NCBI RefSeq assembly: GCF_009183415.1
Contig: NZ_WEHU01000036.1
Span: 1 to 41,707 of the forward strand
DNA length: 41,707 nucleotides
Reading direction: 5' to 3'
Source of the DNA: Bacillus sp. B1-b2
GTDB lineage: Bacteria > Bacillota > Bacilli > Bacillales > Cytobacillaceae
Below, in pieces: positions 1 to 8,036 of the stretch (the first letter of the stretch is position 1; each line of letters begins with the position of its first letter). The notes below the pieces were generated by a model. That model saw only the letters and a program-made list of their open reading frames with translations. It was not told the origin of the DNA and did not search any database. The position numbers and the translations under genes were made by a program.

Positions 1-3
1 TTT

Positions 4-39
4 TTCAGATAGTGGGGGGCTAGCCCCCCACTATCTGAA
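4..39. repeat. 36-bp perfect palindrome
   Basis: The 36 bases are identical to their reverse complement: arms TTCAGATAGTGGGGGG and its complement around a central CTAG. With no spacer it would extrude as a very stable cruciform or RNA hairpin. There is no T-run on the 3' side of either strand, so it is not a typical intrinsic terminator. It lies at the left edge of the window, outside any gene. Function unknown. Confidence 0.9.
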
Positions 40-130
40 CTAACATCTATAGAATTATCAAAGAACAATATTTTAATTGGAAATTACCTCGAAAGAGGAC
101 TATAAACTTACTATACGAGGAGATGGTTTA

Positions 131-442
131 ATGAAAAAAATAATCAATAAAAAAATTTATAATACAGAAACAGCGACACTAATTGCTGAGTATAGTAATG
201 GGCTTACAAGAGGTGACTTTAATCATATCTATGAAGATCTATATGTAACTAAAATAGGACAGTTCTTTTTACATGTAGAGGGTGGACCACTTACTTGCTA
301 CAGTGAAACAGATGGTAGAAATACTTGGGGAATAGAAACTATTATTCTTCTAAATTCACTTCAAACATACAACTGGCTAGAAAAACGTTCAGAATACGAA
401 TTAATAGACAAATATTTTCCCGATATGGTTTCTGAGGGGTAA
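131..442 (+). CDS. hypothetical protein, 103 aa
   Basis: An ORF of 103 codons. I chose the ATG at 131 because GAGGAG lies 8 bases upstream; the frame is open further left to a TTG at 77 with no ribosome site. The start MKKIINKKIYNTETA and the segment FFLHVEGGP, then an acidic C-terminus, recall small uncharacterised proteins that are frequent on conjugative and integrated elements of Firmicutes. No membrane segment or catalytic motif is visible. It lies upstream of the integrase in the same direction, so it is probably cargo of the integrase element. Function unknown. Confidence 0.6.
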   Translation: MKKIINKKIYNTETATLIAEYSNGLTRGDFNHIYEDLYVTKIGQFFLHVEGGPLTCYSETDGRNTWGIETIILLNSLQTYNWLEKRSEYELIDKYFPDMVSEG

Positions 443-556
443 GGTTAATTAGTTTCTATAAGCAACTATAATCAATTTCAATATTAACAGTAGGAGGGTG
501 TCTCTATAATATTTACTTCACACTATAACCCTTCCTGAAAAAGGGAGGAATCTATA

Positions 557-703
557 ATGGACAAGAAAACAACAAAAGAATTGAAAAGTGATAAGGAAAA
601 GTTTCATATTCCTAGTGAAGAAGAATTGAAAAAAAGAGAACTAGTATCAGTTCTTGCGGAACTTATTTTAAATTATTCATTATCTAAAAAAGAAGTAAAG
701 TAA
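557..703 (+). CDS. hypothetical small protein, 48 aa
   Basis: A 48-codon ORF beginning MDKKTTKELKSDKEKF, preceded by the strong ribosome site AGGGAGGA. It is very rich in Lys and Glu, with a short hydrophobic stretch near the C-terminus (LVSVLAELILNYSL). No family is recognised. It lies between the 103-aa gene and the integrase, in the same direction, and may be co-transcribed with small genes of the integrase element. The hairpin at 729-748 follows it. Confidence 0.45.
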   Translation: MDKKTTKELKSDKEKFHIPSEEELKKRELVSVLAELILNYSLSKKEVK

Positions 704-728
704 CGACGCTATAATTCAATGTGAACAT

Positions 729-748
729 GGGCAAGCTGCTGCTTGCCC
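729..748 (+). terminator. hairpin after small gene
   Basis: A perfect 8-bp stem (GGGCAAGC / GCTTGCCC) with a 4-base loop. It is followed by AAATCTT rather than a clean T-run, so it is a weak terminator or a processing hairpin between the 48-aa gene and the integrase. Confidence 0.4.
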
Positions 749-772
749 AAATCTTAAAGGGGGATATCATAA

Positions 773-832
773 GTGAAAAATTCAAAAAAGAAACCTGTAA
801 TTTATATGAGGATTGGATATGAAGAAAAATAG
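773..832 (+). CDS. 19-aa ORF resembling a recombinase N-terminus
   Basis: A 20-codon ORF from GTG with AAAGGGGG upstream. The peptide contains KKPVIYMRIGYEEK, which looks like the first strand of serine recombinases (compare LRVVIYKRVSTEEQ in the integrase that follows) with the catalytic Ser position changed to Gly. It may be a leader peptide or the vestige of a duplicated recombinase start. Expression is not shown. Confidence 0.35.
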   Translation: MKNSKKKPVIYMRIGYEEK

Positions 833-856
833 AAAAAAACAAATCCCGTTGAAATT

Positions 857-967
857 ATGAAAAAGATACGATGTCAAGTTATTAAATCTTATGGTAACGA
901 TACTATGAATAATTTTGTAAGTAAAAGTGATTTGAATGAGGGGAGAGATATATATGGAAAACAATAA
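857..967 (+). CDS. 36-aa ORF overlapping the integrase start
   Basis: A 37-codon ORF (MKKIRCQVIKSYGNDTMNNF at the start) that ends inside the integrase coding sequence, overlapping it by 14 bases in another frame. I see no strong ribosome site of its own. If translated it could couple translation to the integrase. Family unknown; it may be the tail of a small gene whose start is decayed. Confidence 0.3.
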   Translation: MKKIRCQVIKSYGNDTMNNFVSKSDLNEGRDIYGKQ

Positions 968-2534
968 AAAATTAAGAGTTGTGATTTACAAAAGGGTGAG
1001 TACTGAGGAGCAAAAAAGAACAGGTTTTTCATTGGAAGGGCAAGAAGATGAGTTAAGGGCATATGCCGAAAGGAAAGGGTATAAAATAGTAGGTGTGTAC
1101 ACTGATGGTGGCTATTCAGGTAAAAATTTCAACAGACCTGAAATTCAAAGGTTATTTTCTGATATGAGAAATGGTGATTTTGATGCGATTTTAGTATGGA
1201 AAGTGGACCGGATCTCAAGGAAGAACAGGGATGTTTTAGATTTAATTGATAATGAACTCCATCCAAGAAATATGAAACTATTAGTATCTACTTGTGATAT
1301 AGATAGTAGTAATGCCAACGGTTATATGTTTATTTCTATGCTAGGTACTTTTGCTGAGTATGAAAGGTCACTAATTATAGAGCGTGTGTCAAGTGGCATG
1401 GAAAAACGTGCAAAATCAGGTATGTGGAACGGTGGTATCATTTTAGGATACGATGTAGTAGAGAAAAGTTTAGTAATTAATGAGGAAGAATGTGAAATAG
1501 TTAAACAGATTTTTCAATTAAGGGCAAACGGCTATGGGTACAAAGCGATTACAAATGTACTAAATAGTGAGGGAAAAAAATCTAAGAAAAATAACAGTTT
1601 TAGTATAAATGCTGTAAAAACAATTTTGGAAAATAGAACTTATATTGGTCAATTAAATTGGGGAACTCATAGAGAGTGGGAAAAGAAACGGAGAAGTGGG
1701 AAGACAGATCCAATCAGTGCCGAAGGTGTACATGAGGCAATAATCGAATTAGGTTTATGGAATAGGGTACAAGAAGTTAATAAGGTAAACAGAGACGCTT
1801 CTACAAATACCAAAAATATTAAGAGTGAGTTTATACTTTCAGGGATATTACGTTGTCCCACCTGCGGGGCTGGAACTGTTATGAGTAAGTCAAAGAAAAG
1901 AAATGGTTCAGGATATCATTTTTATTACATGTGTCAAAACTATCATACAAAGGGTAAAGATGTCTGCCGCTCCAATTTAGTTAAGAAAGAACTGATCGAA
2001 GAACAAGTTTTATCTTATATTAATGGTCTAATCTCTAAATCTGGAATCGTAAATGACATTATCGATAAAATAAATAAAGAAAAACATACAGATACAGACA
2101 AACTTCAAGAGCAAATAGTTGCTTATAAAAAGGAATTGAGAGTAAAAGAGAAGGAATTGGACGCTATTGACGAAGAATATCGCAATAAAGAAATTACTGC
2201 AAAAGCATACGGAAGGTTATCTGGGAAAATTGAGGATGAAGTAGATCGATTACAGGGTATTGTCAGCGATTTAGAAGAAAAGTACGGTAAAGTTACTTCA
2301 TCCTACTCTGTTGATGAAAAGATTGTAAAAGAGGCCCTAGAAAACTTCAACGCTTTATTTACTGGTGCAAGCAATGAAAATAAGAAAATCTTAATAAAAT
2401 CACTTATTAAGAAAATTGAAGTTGAATCAAACAGAAAGGAAATAAAGCGCATTGTCTTCTGGTTTTTAGAAGACAGTGCTTTGTCTTTAAAGAATGCTTT
2501 ACCAAATAATGAAGGACGCAGAACCGTATCATAA
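954..2534 (+). CDS. large serine recombinase (site-specific integrase), 526 aa
   Basis: Integrates or excises a mobile element by serine-mediated strand exchange between attP and attB. The N-terminal resolvase domain (about 1-150) has the catalytic Ser in IYKRVSTEEQ (Ser16) and the conserved segment LVWKVDRISR. It is followed by the recombinase domain (about 165-270), a zinc-ribbon (CPTCGAG plus a second Cys pair, about 300-345), and a long Lys/Glu-rich coiled coil (about 375-450). Start chosen at ATG 954 because GAGGGGAG precedes it; an upstream TTG at 936 has no such site. The gene ends exactly where DUF421 coding sequence begins, so it lies at the end of its element and the rest lies to the left. 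Length is normal for the family. Confidence 0.92.
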   Translation: MENNKKLRVVIYKRVSTEEQKRTGFSLEGQEDELRAYAERKGYKIVGVYTDGGYSGKNFNRPEIQRLFSDMRNGDFDAILVWKVDRISRKNRDVLDLIDNELHPRNMKLLVSTCDIDSSNANGYMFISMLGTFAEYERSLIIERVSSGMEKRAKSGMWNGGIILGYDVVEKSLVINEEECEIVKQIFQLRANGYGYKAITNVLNSEGKKSKKNNSFSINAVKTILENRTYIGQLNWGTHREWEKKRRSGKTDPISAEGVHEAIIELGLWNRVQEVNKVNRDASTNTKNIKSEFILSGILRCPTCGAGTVMSKSKKRNGSGYHFYYMCQNYHTKGKDVCRSNLVKKELIEEQVLSYINGLISKSGIVNDIIDKINKEKHTDTDKLQEQIVAYKKELRVKEKELDAIDEEYRNKEITAKAYGRLSGKIEDEVDRLQGIVSDLEEKYGKVTSSYSVDEKIVKEALENFNALFTGASNENKKILIKSLIKKIEVESNRKEIKRIVFWFLEDSALSLKNALPNNEGRRTVS

Positions 2535-2548
2535 ATAACGCCATCGGA
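2522..2548. other. probable attachment-site junction in a DUF421 gene
   Basis: The integrase stop (2532-2534) abuts an open DUF421 reading frame that lacks its 5' half. Large serine integrases commonly sit beside their own att site, and this junction has the form expected of an attR inside the target gene. The exact crossover dinucleotide cannot be read without the other junction, which lies left of the window. Confidence 0.5.
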
Positions 2549-3025
2549 TTGTGGACGTTTCTTATGTTGGGAATAGAGTTTATGACTCTAAAAAATAAAT
2601 CGACACGTTCTCTCTTATTAGGCAATCCTAACATAATCATTCGAGATGGTGTTATGGACAGAAAGTTACTTACAAAGAACAAATTGGATGTAAATCAAGT
2701 ATTGAGTATACTCCGTCAAAATAATGTCTTTTCAGTTCGCGAAGTCAAATACGGTATATTGGAAGCTAATGGGCAATTAAGTTTATTACTAAAATCCAAG
2801 TATCAAAAACCAGACAAGCAAGATCTCAATCTTCCAGAAAGTCCAGTAGACCTCCCAACATCGTTAATTATAGATGGGGAAATTTTATGGGATAATTTAC
2901 ATGAACTCGGATTTGATCAACAGTGGTTAGATAACCAATTAACTACCAATGGATATGATAATGTAAAGCGTATACTCTACGCAGATTGGCGAGAGAGTGA
3001 AGGCATACATGTAAGTCCTAAATAA
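2537..3025 (+). pseudogene. DUF421 (YetF-like) protein, 3' part only
   Basis: About 160 codons match the soluble half of DUF421/YetF membrane proteins: a last membrane segment (LWTFLMLGIEFMTLK), then the motif series NIIIRDGVM, LRQNNVFSVREVKYGILEANG, and a C-terminal DGEILWDNL region. The first membrane helices are missing. Compare the complete DUF421 gene at 9648-10508, which has KSTVFIKDGKIM and RRKDVFQVSDVEFAVLEATG at the matching positions. The break coincides with the integrase end, so the 5' half is probably at the other end of the integrase element, outside the window. The 3' 290 bp is repeated at 12.6 kb. Confidence 0.8.
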
Positions 3026-3084
3026 AATTTGTTAGGATAAGAGCATATCAATTTTCTTGGTGAATATAAACTTTAGTCTTCAAC
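2795..3084 (+). repeat. direct repeat copy 1 (DUF421 3' end plus downstream)
   Basis: About 290 bp repeated at 12589-12878 with roughly 97% identity and no gaps (constant offset of 9794). It covers the last about 76 codons of the DUF421 gene and 59 bp beyond its stop. Weaker similarity continues to about 3104. Confidence 0.9.
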
Positions 3085-3143
3085 GGGCGCTTTTCTGGAG
3101 TAAGGATTGCGCTCTTTCCGCATCTAAGTGTTCATTACAAAAG

Positions 3144-3180
3144 ACCAGCTAATATCTTGACGGGATATTAGCTGGTTTTT
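3144..3180 (+). terminator. intrinsic terminator
   Basis: A perfect 13-bp stem (ACCAGCTAATATC and complement) with a 7-base loop, followed by TTTTT. It would stop transcription from the DUF421 side before tnpA-1. On the other strand the hairpin is followed by CTTTTG, so it may also end tnpA-1 transcripts. Confidence 0.8.
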
Positions 3181-3203
3181 GTCACCGATCAAAATGATCA
3201 AAA

Positions 3204-6200
3204 CTACGACACTTTCAACTTAATAGGTATTCGCTGATTCATATTGAGTTCAAAAGTTCCGTATGGATTGACATGATGATAAAATAAAGGTGTTAATCCC
3301 CTAAAATCTTCTGGAGTCATTTTCTCCAACCAATATTGGTTGTTGTCATAAAGTACTTCTTGTACCATTAAGGTATTCATATAGACTAAGCAATTTTGCA
3401 GCAATTGAAGTGATAAGGCAGACACCTCATGATCTTCTATAGAATTGGAACGAATTTCACTATTTTTTCCATAAAAAATATAGGTGTTCACCGAGTTCCA
3501 TTGTTCCACTGTATTTAATCCTTCATGGATCTCCCTGCGAATCTCTTCATAGTGTAAATAATCACATAAAAAGATCGTTTTAATCGCTTTCCCTAATTCA
3601 CATAAAGCTAGATATGTTGGATGTTTTGTATCCCTAGTAAATCGCTTTAATATGGATTCGGCAGAAGCAGTACCCAAACGTAGAGCAGTTGCATACTTAA
3701 TGATTTGTTCATACTGTTGTCCAATAAGATCCCAGTTAATTGGTCTACTTAAAACCGGTTGCAGGTGAGGATATTCATCATTCATGCCAGCTTCTGGACG
3801 ATATAACTTTTGAGAACCTATATTTTTGAAACGTGGCATCAGCTTAAAACCAAGCAGATGACAAAAAGCAAAAGCAACCACACTTTGTCCGTGTGTATCG
3901 ACATAATTTCGATCGATTTTCATATCTGTGCAGTGACGAAGGACCCCTTCTATCATCGCGGCCACTTCGGAAGAGAGACAGGACTTAAGCTGAGAATAAA
4001 TACATGCCGATTTTCGATCCGTATGCCAATAAATCATAACCCCCTGCCTCTTATAACGAGGATGCCATTCGGAAAGGAGGTTCTGATCCCAAGATCCAAA
4101 ATGTTTTGAATCGGAAGCACATGCAGTAGTAGCTTCTCCCCATACTTCTTTCTGCCGATGGTAGATAATATGATTGGTAACCTCTGCATTGGCTTTTCGT
4201 AAATGATCTTTATGAATAAATTTTTGACGGATATACCGAAGCTCCCGATAACCATCTAGGTGGTTTCCAGCAGAAACAGCTTTCAAACCTGTATTCGTTC
4301 CTAATCCAAATAAACTGAGAAGAAGCCGTCGTTGGATGGTTTCTCGATCTAAAATCTCGCTATCAGCAGTGGTCTTAAAATGCTGGGTAAACTCCGTATG
4401 AAAATCTGTTTCTTTTAATAAATCCAATAGGTTGATATCAGACCAACGATTCTTAATCTCCTGTTTAATCCTCATCACATGTGGGGGTTCAATTTGCTTT
4501 TCAAGTGGAGTGACTCGAATCCACCCCTTGTTATTTCTAGTAGTAATCGCGACTTGTTCGTTACTTTGAACCTCTAACCCTTGATTTAGTAATTGGAGCT
4601 TATCTTTCATCAACTGTATAATATCTTCGATAAAAGGCTCTACATCAAGTGGTGCTTTCAGTGCTTGAAAATATTCTTCCTTGTGCTCTTCAAAATCTTG
4701 GGGGAGATCTTCATCTGGGTTTCGATATCGATCAGCACCCTCAATCCAAATTTCTTTACAACGAAGACGAGTACGAAGCGATTGGATCACTGCAATTTCA
4801 TAATTGATTCGATTCACTCTCTCTATGCCTTTGCTGTCTATCTCGATAATGACATCTTTCCATTTGGGCTGAATTACGCCTTCAATAGGCACTTCATCTC
4901 CAGCAGCGAAAAAACGTTGCCCACTTTCTCCATATTCTCGAATGAGTTGAATGGCTTCAATCACAGGTTGATGAAATTTATTGTTGGACCGAAAGGTAAG
5001 ATTCATTAAAATATTAGAGAAAGCATGTCGATAATATCCGCGATAAGAGGCATGCATCTTTGTATAGATTTTTTCTTTGTATTCCCGATTATTTTTTGTC
5101 ATATCTTTTATAATATCTTGAATCGTGGAAGGACTGACAATAGGGAATAGAGTATCTTGAATAACGCCTTCTGGATGATCTACCGTCGCTTTTAATAAGT
5201 TGACAATATGTTTATTTTTCCCTTGGATTCTTTCTAATTCCTTTACTGCTTCTTTTCGGGTTGTATTCTTGGCCTTATTTCCGAACTTAAGCGTAATTTC
5301 ATCCAATAAATCAGCTAAATAATCAATGACTTCCCCATGACGATGCGAAAATAAGATGGCAAGTAGAGTATAACGAATGGGTGCTGGGTGTGCACGCAAT
5401 TCCGTTAAGGTCTCCGTAGCTGCACGAAGTCGATATTTCTTTACTAATTTCGGAGTCAAATGATGAAATAATCCTGGAGGAATGTGTAGATGCTTGATCG
5501 CTAATAGTTTTTTAACTTCCATTTCCATGGTGCTTACACTTGGTTTACGAGGAGAAGATAAAAGGTGCCGAAAAGTTAAAATGTCAGATTCCACTTTCTC
5601 ATGAAACTCTTCTTCAAAACCTTCTTCCGATTCCTCATCCGCATGAGATTCCAGTAATGCATCTAATCGAGAACAAGTCCTAGGAGACAGCTGATGATAA
5701 GTCGATTGATATAAATTCTTTTCAAAAGTGTCAATGGCAGAATCAATCATCCGATTCAAGCTTCCAATCGAAGGAGGTTCGACTTTCCACTTACGAAATA
5801 AGCTATATGCCTGATTTTTTAAGTAGTCGATATCATGAGTAAATTGAACTTGACCGTGTAACCACTCTGTCAAAAGTTCGTTATCTTTTGCTGTAAGTTC
5901 TCGAAAACCGAAGAATTCTCGAATTTGTTTTCGATAATAAGTAAAGTTTCTTTCATCTGCGCCCCAACGATATTCCACAAAGAGCACTGAAGATAACCCC
6001 AATTGCTGTGCTATAAATTCAACTACCACTTTGGGAATATCTTGTTTCTTAGAAGGAAATCTAGCCTCTTGTTGAAAGTACTTTAATAATACTGCAAATC
6101 CTAAACGACTTGCCCCTGTTTTATTACCAATCAGTTTTCTTTCAATTGATACTACTACAAAATGTTCTAGCAGCTCATCTTCATTCCAATTTCGTTTCAT
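3204..6200 (-). CDS. tnpA: Tn3-family transposase (tnpA-1), 998 aa
   Basis: Catalyses replicative transposition of a Tn3-family element. The full-length size (998 aa) and domain order fit the family: an N-terminal DNA-binding region ([18 protein letters not shown] near residue 32), a long linker, and the DDE catalytic domain with Asp697 (CASDSKHF), Asp768 (YVDTHGQ) and Glu899 (NTVEQWNS). No frameshift is seen. I do not find its resolvase, and no matching pair of 38-bp terminal repeats is visible near either side, so the element is probably truncated. Its upstream region (6270-6305) shares a GTGACAGNG...CTGC.CTAG...GNC pattern with the spacer before tnpA-3 at 32.4 kb, so the two may be related. 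It sits between the DUF421 fragment and the spoVA2mob operon. Confidence 0.95.
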   Translation of the reverse strand: MKRNWNEDELLEHFVVVSIERKLIGNKTGASRLGFAVLLKYFQQEARFPSKKQDIPKVVVEFIAQQLGLSSVLFVEYRWGADERNFTYYRKQIREFFGFRELTAKDNELLTEWLHGQVQFTHDIDYLKNQAYSLFRKWKVEPPSIGSLNRMIDSAIDTFEKNLYQSTYHQLSPRTCSRLDALLESHADEESEEGFEEEFHEKVESDILTFRHLLSSPRKPSVSTMEMEVKKLLAIKHLHIPPGLFHHLTPKLVKKYRLRAATETLTELRAHPAPIRYTLLAILFSHRHGEVIDYLADLLDEITLKFGNKAKNTTRKEAVKELERIQGKNKHIVNLLKATVDHPEGVIQDTLFPIVSPSTIQDIIKDMTKNNREYKEKIYTKMHASYRGYYRHAFSNILMNLTFRSNNKFHQPVIEAIQLIREYGESGQRFFAAGDEVPIEGVIQPKWKDVIIEIDSKGIERVNRINYEIAVIQSLRTRLRCKEIWIEGADRYRNPDEDLPQDFEEHKEEYFQALKAPLDVEPFIEDIIQLMKDKLQLLNQGLEVQSNEQVAITTRNNKGWIRVTPLEKQIEPPHVMRIKQEIKNRWSDINLLDLLKETDFHTEFTQHFKTTADSEILDRETIQRRLLLSLFGLGTNTGLKAVSAGNHLDGYRELRYIRQKFIHKDHLRKANAEVTNHIIYHRQKEVWGEATTACASDSKHFGSWDQNLLSEWHPRYKRQGVMIYWHTDRKSACIYSQLKSCLSSEVAAMIEGVLRHCTDMKIDRNYVDTHGQSVVAFAFCHLLGFKLMPRFKNIGSQKLYRPEAGMNDEYPHLQPVLSRPINWDLIGQQYEQIIKYATALRLGTASAESILKRFTRDTKHPTYLALCELGKAIKTIFLCDYLHYEEIRREIHEGLNTVEQWNSVNTYIFYGKNSEIRSNSIEDHEVSALSLQLLQNCLVYMNTLMVQEVLYDNNQYWLEKMTPEDFRGLTPLFYHHVNPYGTFELNMNQRIPIKLKVS

Positions 6201-6269
6201 AAATATCCTTCCCCTAACATTAGAATAATCACTATTTTGAGTGTAATCTATTGAATAGAGGGTGAAAAC

Positions 6270-6305
6270 TCTACTTTGCGGTCTAGAGCAGCAACCCTGT
6301 CACTA
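6270..6305 (-). promoter_or_regulatory. recombination- or regulation-site-like segment upstream of tnpA-1
   Basis: Reading towards tnpA-1, the segment contains GTGACAGGGTTGCTGCTCTA. The spacer before tnpA-3 (32404-32433) contains on its opposite strand GTGACAGAGTAGCTGCCCTA. The shared 20-base pattern next to two otherwise distant transposase genes suggests a common protein-binding site, such as a res subsite or TnpA operator. This is inference from similarity within the window. Confidence 0.35.
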
Positions 6306-6341
6306 AGCCTAGAAGTTGCTATACAAATGAAAATGCTTATT

Positions 6342-6515
6342 TTAATGTATCCTGTCCCAAACCCTACTTAGATCTAAGGGAACATAAACTTTATCGCGAT
6401 GAATTTCCTTATGTATAATAGGATTTTTAAAACTATCCTCTAAACTTCCAAAAAAATTCTTTTGTCTAGCTCGTGGTTTTGGTCCTAAAACCATTTCACT
6501 ATAATCTTTATACAT
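6342..6515 (-). CDS. hypothetical protein, 57 aa
   Basis: A 57-codon ORF. The ATG at 6515 is chosen because AAAGGAGAATAGG stands just before it; the frame is open further upstream. The peptide begins MYKDYSEMVLGPKPRARQ, is basic, has no membrane segment, and ends SRVWDRIH. It is divergent from the spoVA2mob operon and shares its upstream region. Family not recognised. Confidence 0.5.
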   Translation of the reverse strand: MYKDYSEMVLGPKPRARQKNFFGSLEDSFKNPIIHKEIHRDKVYVPLDLSRVWDRIH

Positions 6516-6545
6516 ACTTCCTATTCTCCTTTGATAATTTTCCAC

Positions 6546-6802
6546 TTTCTTATGTTAAATAATTTAATAACACAAACCTGCAACTATTACTCCATTTCCA
6601 AAACAAAAAGCATATATGTCTATGTTTGGACTAAAACTCACAGTAACCCATGAATAAATCAACTGAACTTTAATCACTTTTTTAAAAAAGCTTGATTTAC
6701 CAAAAACCTTAAAATATTTCATATTTAAATTTTAAAAATAAATGAATAAATTTATATTTTATTTAGCACCATATTACTGTCAAATCATAGGAGGTGTTAT
6801 TC
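6546..6802 (+). promoter_or_regulatory. spoVA2mob upstream region
   Basis: An AT-rich 257-bp divergent intergenic region. spoVA operons are known to be forespore genes read by sigma-G. A TGAATA box (6743-6748) and a CATATTA box (6770-6776) look like sigma-G -35 and -10 elements, but their 21-base spacing exceeds the usual 17-18, so the promoter is not assigned firmly. The ribosome site AGGAGGTG precedes the first gene. Confidence 0.4.
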
Positions 6803-7009
6803 ATGACAGTCATAAATGACGTTAAAACAGCTTTAGCTGGATTAAAAAGCGCTCAAGCTAGCTTTGAAACATTTGCTCTCAGTACGGATAATCAACAAGC
6901 TAAGAAACTTTATCAAGATGCTGCTACACAAACCCAATCCGTTATTGATAATGTTGAACCACGTGTTCAACAAATCGAACAAGAAGAACCTCAATACAAA
7001 CAACAATAA
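6803..7009 (+). CDS. DUF1657 protein, first gene of spoVA2mob
   Basis: A 68-aa protein starting MTVINDVKTALAGLKSAQAS, a helical DUF1657 domain filling the whole protein. It matches the second DUF1657 gene at 9413 in length and pattern (FALSTDN versus LALRTFD, then a Gln/Glu-rich tail ending QYK). ATG 6803 is preceded by AGGAGGTG. In described spoVA2mob operons the first gene is a DUF1657 gene, as here. Its molecular role is unknown; small proteins of this type are expected in or near the spore inner membrane. A hairpin follows, which may raise its level relative to downstream genes. Confidence 0.88.
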   Translation: MTVINDVKTALAGLKSAQASFETFALSTDNQQAKKLYQDAATQTQSVIDNVEPRVQQIEQEEPQYKQQ

Positions 7010-7020
7010 TGAGTATGGCG

Positions 7021-7048
7021 AAAAGGTTGGTTGAAAGGCCAACCTTTT
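7021..7048 (+). terminator. intra-operon hairpin (attenuator-like)
   Basis: A perfect 10-bp stem, AAAAGGTTGG with CCAACCTTTT, and an 8-base loop, between the DUF1657 gene and the lipoprotein gene. The right arm ends in TTTT, so it could act as a partial terminator or a 3' stabiliser of the first cistron. Confidence 0.65.
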
Positions 7049-7083
7049 GCATCCCTATACTGGTAAAACATGGAGGTGATTTC

Positions 7084-7539
7084 ATGAAAGTGAAAATATT
7101 ATTTTTCATTTTAATCCTTATCGGAATGGGTTCAGGGTGTAACGGGAACCAAAATCAGTTAGATAATAATAATGATTTGAGTATTTCACAAGTACATACA
7201 AGTAAACCAATTGATCAATCTGTTGCCAATCATGCTAAAGAAAAGATTATCACTAAGGAAGAAATTTCGGATGTAAAGGCTGTGAATACAGATAATGAGC
7301 TTTTAGTAGCGATAAAAGTCGGAAATTTCAACCGTTTCCGATTAAAAAATATCGAGAAGTCAGTTAAATCTGACTTAAAAAAAATGTATCCCGATCATAA
7401 AGTATTTGTTTCGAGTGATAAAAAAATGTTCTGGGAACTTGAAAACATAGAACAGAGACTGAAAAAAAACGATACGAATGAGAAAAACTTAAAAAAGGAT
7501 TTAAATAAACTGAAAAGTCTTATGAAGGAACAAACATAA
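7084..7539 (+). CDS. YhcN/YlaJ-family spore lipoprotein, spoVA2mob gene 2
   Basis: A 151-aa protein with a signal peptide and lipobox (FFILILIGMGSGC, Cys at about 21), so a membrane-anchored lipoprotein. The body shows the YhcN/YlaJ pattern: KIITKEEISDVKAVNTDNELLVAI, then a basic region with KMYPDHKVFVSSD, then a charged coiled C-terminal segment. Start at ATG 7084, preceded by GGAGGTGA; the upstream open frame lacks a ribosome site. Position 2 in the operon matches described spoVA2mob operons. In this family such lipoproteins are associated with the inner spore membrane; their mechanism in heat resistance is not known. Confidence 0.85.
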   Translation: MKVKILFFILILIGMGSGCNGNQNQLDNNNDLSISQVHTSKPIDQSVANHAKEKIITKEEISDVKAVNTDNELLVAIKVGNFNRFRLKNIEKSVKSDLKKMYPDHKVFVSSDKKMFWELENIEQRLKKNDTNEKNLKKDLNKLKSLMKEQT

Positions 7540-7556
7540 AGAGAAAGGAACGAGTT

Positions 7557-8036
7557 ATGTCTAATAATCAAAAGAAACAACTCACTCCTGTGCAACAGGA
7601 ATACCAAAAATTGCAAAAACAACGAGAGATTAAAAGACCGGTTGTTAAAAATTGTATAAAGGCCTTTATAACTGGTGGACTTATCTGTCTGATCGGTCAG
7701 TGTATTTCTGACTTTTACATTTATTTTTTTGATTTTACTGAGCAAACGGCCGGAAATCCGACAGTGGGTACGTTAATTTTTATTACGATGCTTCTTACTG
7801 GTTTTGGTGTATATGATCGAATGGCCCAATTTGGAGGGGCTGGAACAGCTGTACCCGTAACTGGTTTTGGCAATGCGGTCATATCACCTGCCATTGAGCA
7901 TCGTTCCGAAGGATTTGTACTGGGCGTAGGCGGCAACATGTTTAAATTAGCAGGGGCGGTTATTTTATTTGGTGTTTTTTCTGCTTTTGTCATTGCCCTC
8001 ATCAAGACCATTTTAATCCAGTGGGGTGGTTTATAA
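7557..8036 (+). CDS. spoVAC: SpoVAC, Ca-DPA channel subunit (2mob type)
   Basis: A 159-aa integral membrane protein. After a basic N-terminal tail (about 1-40) it has hydrophobic segments beginning AFITGGLICLIGQCI, GTLIFITMLLTGFGVYD, and a C-terminal AGAVILFGVFSAFVIALI. The FGGAGTAVPVTGFGNAV motif is shared with SpoVAEb. The family is part of the SpoVA system that moves dipicolinic acid with Ca2+ into the forespore and out at germination; SpoVAC is described as a mechanosensitive channel. Its stop overlaps the spoVAD start (TAATG), indicating translational coupling. Confidence 0.95.
   Translation: MSNNQKKQLTPVQQEYQKLQKQREIKRPVVKNCIKAFITGGLICLIGQCISDFYIYFFDFTEQTAGNPTVGTLIFITMLLTGFGVYDRMAQFGGAGTAVPVTGFGNAVISPAIEHRSEGFVLGVGGNMFKLAGAVILFGVFSAFVIALIKTILIQWGGL

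Noticed and set aside
4..39. Intrinsic terminator
   Set aside because: Neither strand has a T-run after the stem.
3085..3128. Left terminal repeat of tnpA-1 (a sequence ending CTAAG)
   Set aside because: Weak similarity to the inside of ends a and c continues past 3085, there is no GGGG end, and no inverted partner is found in the window.
6743..6776. Confident sigma-G promoter for spoVA2mob
   Set aside because: The -35-like and -10-like boxes are 21 bases apart, longer than the usual 17-18.
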